Below the pieces are notes generated by a model that was not told the origin of the DNA, made no database searches, and saw nothing but the letters and a program-made list of their open reading frames with translations. A stretch of DNA of 64,000 nt from Halovenus rubra (GTDB lineage Archaea; Halobacteriota; Halobacteria; Halobacteriales; Haloarculaceae). A program made the translations under genes and the position numbers. Where the stretch lies: assembly GCF_026586665.1 (NCBI RefSeq), contig NZ_JAODIY010000010.1, positions 62,001-126,000 of the forward strand. The letters run 5' to 3'. This document shows positions 61,681 to 64,000 of this stretch, one piece after another; position 1 is the stretch's first letter; each line of letters starts with the position of its first letter.

Positions 61681-62718
61681 GTGACATACACTGCAACTGT
61701 CGTTGGAGCGAACGGGTTCACTGGAGGAGAACTCTGTCGTCTCCTTGTCGGCCACCCCAACTTCGACTTGGTGCAGGCAACCAGCCGGTCGAACGAAAAC
61801 CGGACGTTGGGCCATGCCCATCCGAACCTCCGCGATATTGACCTGCGGTTTTCGAGCCCGGATGACCTCAAGAGTGTGGATACGCTGTTTGCGGCGACCC
61901 CCCATGGGGTGTCGATGAGCGATATTGACCGCTTCCAAGACGCTGCCGACACGGTTGTCGACCTCTCAGCGGATTTCAGACTGCCTGCGGAATCGTTCTA
62001 CGACGACTACTACGACGGACATAGCTGTCCCGAACTGCTCGAATCCGCCGTCTACGCGTTACCCGAACTCAACCGTGAGAAACTCTCCGGTGCCGCGTTC
62101 ATCGCCGCGGGCGGCTGTAACGCGACGGCGACGATACTTGGGCTCTTGCCACTGGTCGAGAACGGGGTACTCGACGGCGACGAACAGGTCGTTGTGGACG
62201 TGAAAGTCGGGTCAAGTGAAGGCGGTGCGAGTGGAGGTGAAGCTGCCTCTCATCCTGAACGGTCGGGAGTCGTCCGTCCCTACGCGCCGGCAGGCCACCG
62301 TCACGAGGCCGAAATTTCGGCGTTCCTTGGGCTGGACGTTGCTTTTAGCGTCCATGCTGTCGATATGGTTCGTGGCGCATCGGCTACGTGTCACGTCTTT
62401 CCCGAGGAACCGGTATCGAAAGCCGACCTCTGGCAAGACTACCGCGGCACGTACGACGAGGAGCCGTTCGTCGATCTCGTTGCTGGCGGTGGCGGCGTCT
62501 ACCGTTACCCTGAGCCCAAGTCCGTGGCCGGAACAAACCGCGCCGAGATTGGGTTCGAACTCGACCCTGAAAGTGAGCGCATCGTCGTTCTCTCGGCTAT
62601 CGACAACATGATGAAAGGATCGGCAGGGCAGGCCGTCCATGCTGCGAATATCGCACTCGGCATCGACGAGAAGACAGGGCTGACACAGCGTGGACTTCAC
62701 CCGGTGGGTGCACCATGA
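61681..62718 (+). CDS. argC: ArgC/LysY, N-acyl-gamma-glutamyl phosphate reductase acting on ArgW-bound substrate
   Basis: A 345-residue NADPH-dependent reductase. It begins VVGANGFTGGELCRLL (GxxGxxG) and has the catalytic Cys146 in AAGGCNATATI, with GGASGGEAASHPER and the conserved His in the GHRHEAEI segment. Start is GTG. It overlaps argB by 4 nt (ATGA). In the LysW-type pathway it reduces the phosphorylated side chain on the carrier. Confidence 0.94.
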   Translation: MTYTATVVGANGFTGGELCRLLVGHPNFDLVQATSRSNENRTLGHAHPNLRDIDLRFSSPDDLKSVDTLFAATPHGVSMSDIDRFQDAADTVVDLSADFRLPAESFYDDYYDGHSCPELLESAVYALPELNREKLSGAAFIAAGGCNATATILGLLPLVENGVLDGDEQVVVDVKVGSSEGGASGGEAASHPERSGVVRPYAPAGHRHEAEISAFLGLDVAFSVHAVDMVRGASATCHVFPEEPVSKADLWQDYRGTYDEEPFVDLVAGGGGVYRYPEPKSVAGTNRAEIGFELDPESERIVVLSAIDNMMKGSAGQAVHAANIALGIDEKTGLTQRGLHPVGAP

Positions 62719-63605
62719 CTGCATCGACTATCGTCGTCAAAATCGGTGGTGCCCGGGCTGTGAACCCAACAGAAGTCCTTGATGACGTAGCCGAGCTTGT
62801 CGAGGCAGGAACGGAGGTTGTCGTCACCCACGGCGGCTCGACAACTGTCGACGACACGCTCGAACAGCTGGGACAGAGTCCGGAGTACGTCGAAACACCC
62901 AAAGGTGTCGTCGGGCGGTTCACTGATGAAAAGACGATGGAGGTCTTCGAGATGGTCCTCCCTGGCCTCTTGAACACGGAACTCGTCACGGACCTCCAGT
63001 CGGCAGGAGTCGATGCAGTTGGCCTCTCTGGGGTAGACGGCGGGCTCCTCACCGGACCGCGTACGTCAGCAGTACGCGTACTGGATGACGGAAAGAAGAA
63101 GATACGCCGCGGCGACCACTCCGGTCGACTAGAGTCGGTAGATGCCGACCTGCTAAGCTCGCTACTTTCGGACGGGTATACGCCGGTCGTCTGCCCACCG
63201 ATGGCTGGCCACGAACAGGACGGGCAGATAACAGCCGTAAACACCGACGCCGACGGTGTGGCGGCAGCGATTGCTGGAGCGCTCGATGCGACAGTCGTTT
63301 TCTTGACCGATGTCCCGGGAATCTGTACGGACCCCGACGACGCGACATCAGTCGTAGAGACAGTCGAAACGCCCACCGACTGGGAAATGCTTTCAGACGC
63401 TGCCGAAGGATTCATGAGTCGGAAAGTGATGGCAATCGAGAACGCGCTCTCGGACGGTGCACCAGAGGCAATCGTCGCCGACGGCGGGGCGACAAAGCCA
63501 GTAACGGGAGCCCTCACGGGTGACGGCACACATGTCCACCCCGAGGCACTGGACAAGGAGTGCTGTCTAACAAACACTGAAAGTATGGAGGTTGATACCG
63601 CATGA
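62715..63605 (+). CDS. argB: ArgB/LysZ, acetylglutamate/LysW-aminoadipate kinase
   Basis: A 296-residue amino acid kinase that phosphorylates the side-chain carboxylate of the carrier-bound substrate. It starts VVKIGGARAVNP with the ATP-site Lys, and has VTHGGSTTVDDTL, VNTDADGVAAAIAGAL and VFLTDVPGI as typical segments. It overlaps argC at its start and argD at its end by 4 nt each, so the three genes are tightly coupled. Confidence 0.94.
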   Translation: MTASTIVVKIGGARAVNPTEVLDDVAELVEAGTEVVVTHGGSTTVDDTLEQLGQSPEYVETPKGVVGRFTDEKTMEVFEMVLPGLLNTELVTDLQSAGVDAVGLSGVDGGLLTGPRTSAVRVLDDGKKKIRRGDHSGRLESVDADLLSSLLSDGYTPVVCPPMAGHEQDGQITAVNTDADGVAAAIAGALDATVVFLTDVPGICTDPDDATSVVETVETPTDWEMLSDAAEGFMSRKVMAIENALSDGAPEAIVADGGATKPVTGALTGDGTHVHPEALDKECCLTNTESMEVDTA

Positions 63606-64000
63606 GTGACTTCATCTACGCGACGAAGCCGATTCAAGTCGAGAGTGGCGACGGGTTGTTGCTCACCGATGACAATGGAAACGAGTATCTAGATTTTGGG
63701 GCAAGTTACGCCTGTGTCCCGCTCGGTCATAGCCACGAAGCAGTCGAGACAGCGGTCACCGAGCAGGTCTCAAAGCTTGCCTACGTACAGGCGTCGTATC
63801 CGGTCGGTGTCCGTACTCAACTCTACGAGACCCTCGGTGGGGCCGCACCGGACGGTATTGACAACGTCTGGCTCTGTAATTCCGGGGCAGAGGCCGTCGA
63901 GGCAGCGCTGAAGTTCGCCCGCTCGGCGACGGGTAATGCAAAGATTATCTCGACGATGCAGGCATTTCACGGGCGGACAATGGGCGCGCTGTCAGCGACC
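63602..64000 (+). CDS. argD: ArgD/LysJ aminotransferase, truncated by the window end
   Basis: The first 133 residues of a class III aminotransferase that passes an amino group from glutamate to the carrier-bound semialdehyde. Segments NSGAEAVEAALKFAR and AFHGRTMGALSAT bind PLP. It overlaps argB by 4 nt and is homologous to the separate gene at 55474-56601. The coding region continues beyond base 64000. argE and argF would be expected next. Confidence 0.93.
   Translation, partial: MSDFIYATKPIQVESGDGLLLTDDNGNEYLDFGASYACVPLGHSHEAVETAVTEQVSKLAYVQASYPVGVRTQLYETLGGAAPDGIDNVWLCNSGAEAVEAALKFARSATGNAKIISTMQAFHGRTMGALSAT

Noticed and set aside
62597-63637. A 346-codon minus-strand open frame
   Set aside because: Antisense to argB, which has all kinase motifs. 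The antisense product is a Ser/Thr/Val-rich shadow.
1-64000. CRISPR arrays, rRNA genes or intact insertion sequences
   Set aside because: No regularly spaced repeats, no rRNA-like sequence and no transposase motif were seen on reading both strands.

Overview
The window is chromosomal DNA of a halophilic archaeon (class Halobacteria). Evidence: strongly acidic proteins, haloarchaeal-type core genes (PAN, Mre11-Rad50, ABCE1/Rli1, a CetZ tubulin homologue, PIN-ATPase-KH, ArgW/LysW-dependent arginine synthesis), many small haloarchaeal families, and TATA-like boxes about 25-30 nt upstream of start codons with no Shine-Dalgarno (leaderless transcription). GC is moderate over most of the window (about 50-58% where counted), low for the class. 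The genus cannot be named. No rRNA, tRNA, CRISPR array or intact transposon was recognised.

Layout. 0-5 kb: nitric oxide synthase oxygenase, a small membrane protein, an EEP nuclease-fold protein, a PHP hydrolase and PAN. 4.9-16 kb: a small wHTH regulator, DsbB, mre11-rad50, small haloarchaeal proteins, a 51-aa zinc protein, rli1 with an EMC6-like gene just upstream, a second wHTH paralogue and the PIN-ATPase-KH protein. 16-26 kb: a D-2-hydroxyacid dehydrogenase, a lactate permease remnant, lactate/glycolate oxidation genes (LUD protein, LldF-type Fe-S protein, GlcD-GlcF fusion), glycerate 2-kinase and an M20 peptidase. Much of this block is conspicuously GC-rich (about 65-77%), with a sharp drop inside the GlcD-GlcF fusion. 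26-37 kb: M32 carboxypeptidase, thioesterase, cupin, 3-hydroxyacyl-CoA dehydrogenase, [2Fe-2S] ferredoxin, NUDIX, MFS, short-chain dehydrogenases, an FAD oxidoreductase, UspA and a DUF123 protein.

37-49 kb: a 1483-aa secreted CARDB-type surface protein, DUF5786, membrane proteins, a TetR-CPBP protease pair with a near-perfect operator palindrome at the start codon, two overlapping fluoride channel genes, CetZ and an alkaline-phosphatase-superfamily enzyme. 49.7-54.5 kb: ferrochelatase with a [2Fe-2S]-type cysteine set, protoporphyrinogen/coproporphyrinogen oxidase, a transducer with no sensor domain, HisA and a 2H phosphoesterase. 54.8-64 kb: a decayed intergenic region, an ArgD-like paralogue, then argG-argH-(odd small ORF)-argW-argX-argC-argB-argD (last gene cut by the window end), making arginine on an amino-group carrier protein.

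Most striking points: NOS in an archaeon; late haem enzymes of bacterial type with Fe-S ligands; the GC-mosaic lactate/glycolate locus with a probable chimeric gene and a permease fossil; a structured leader before argG; and a hairpin-bearing ORF wedged between argH and argW.
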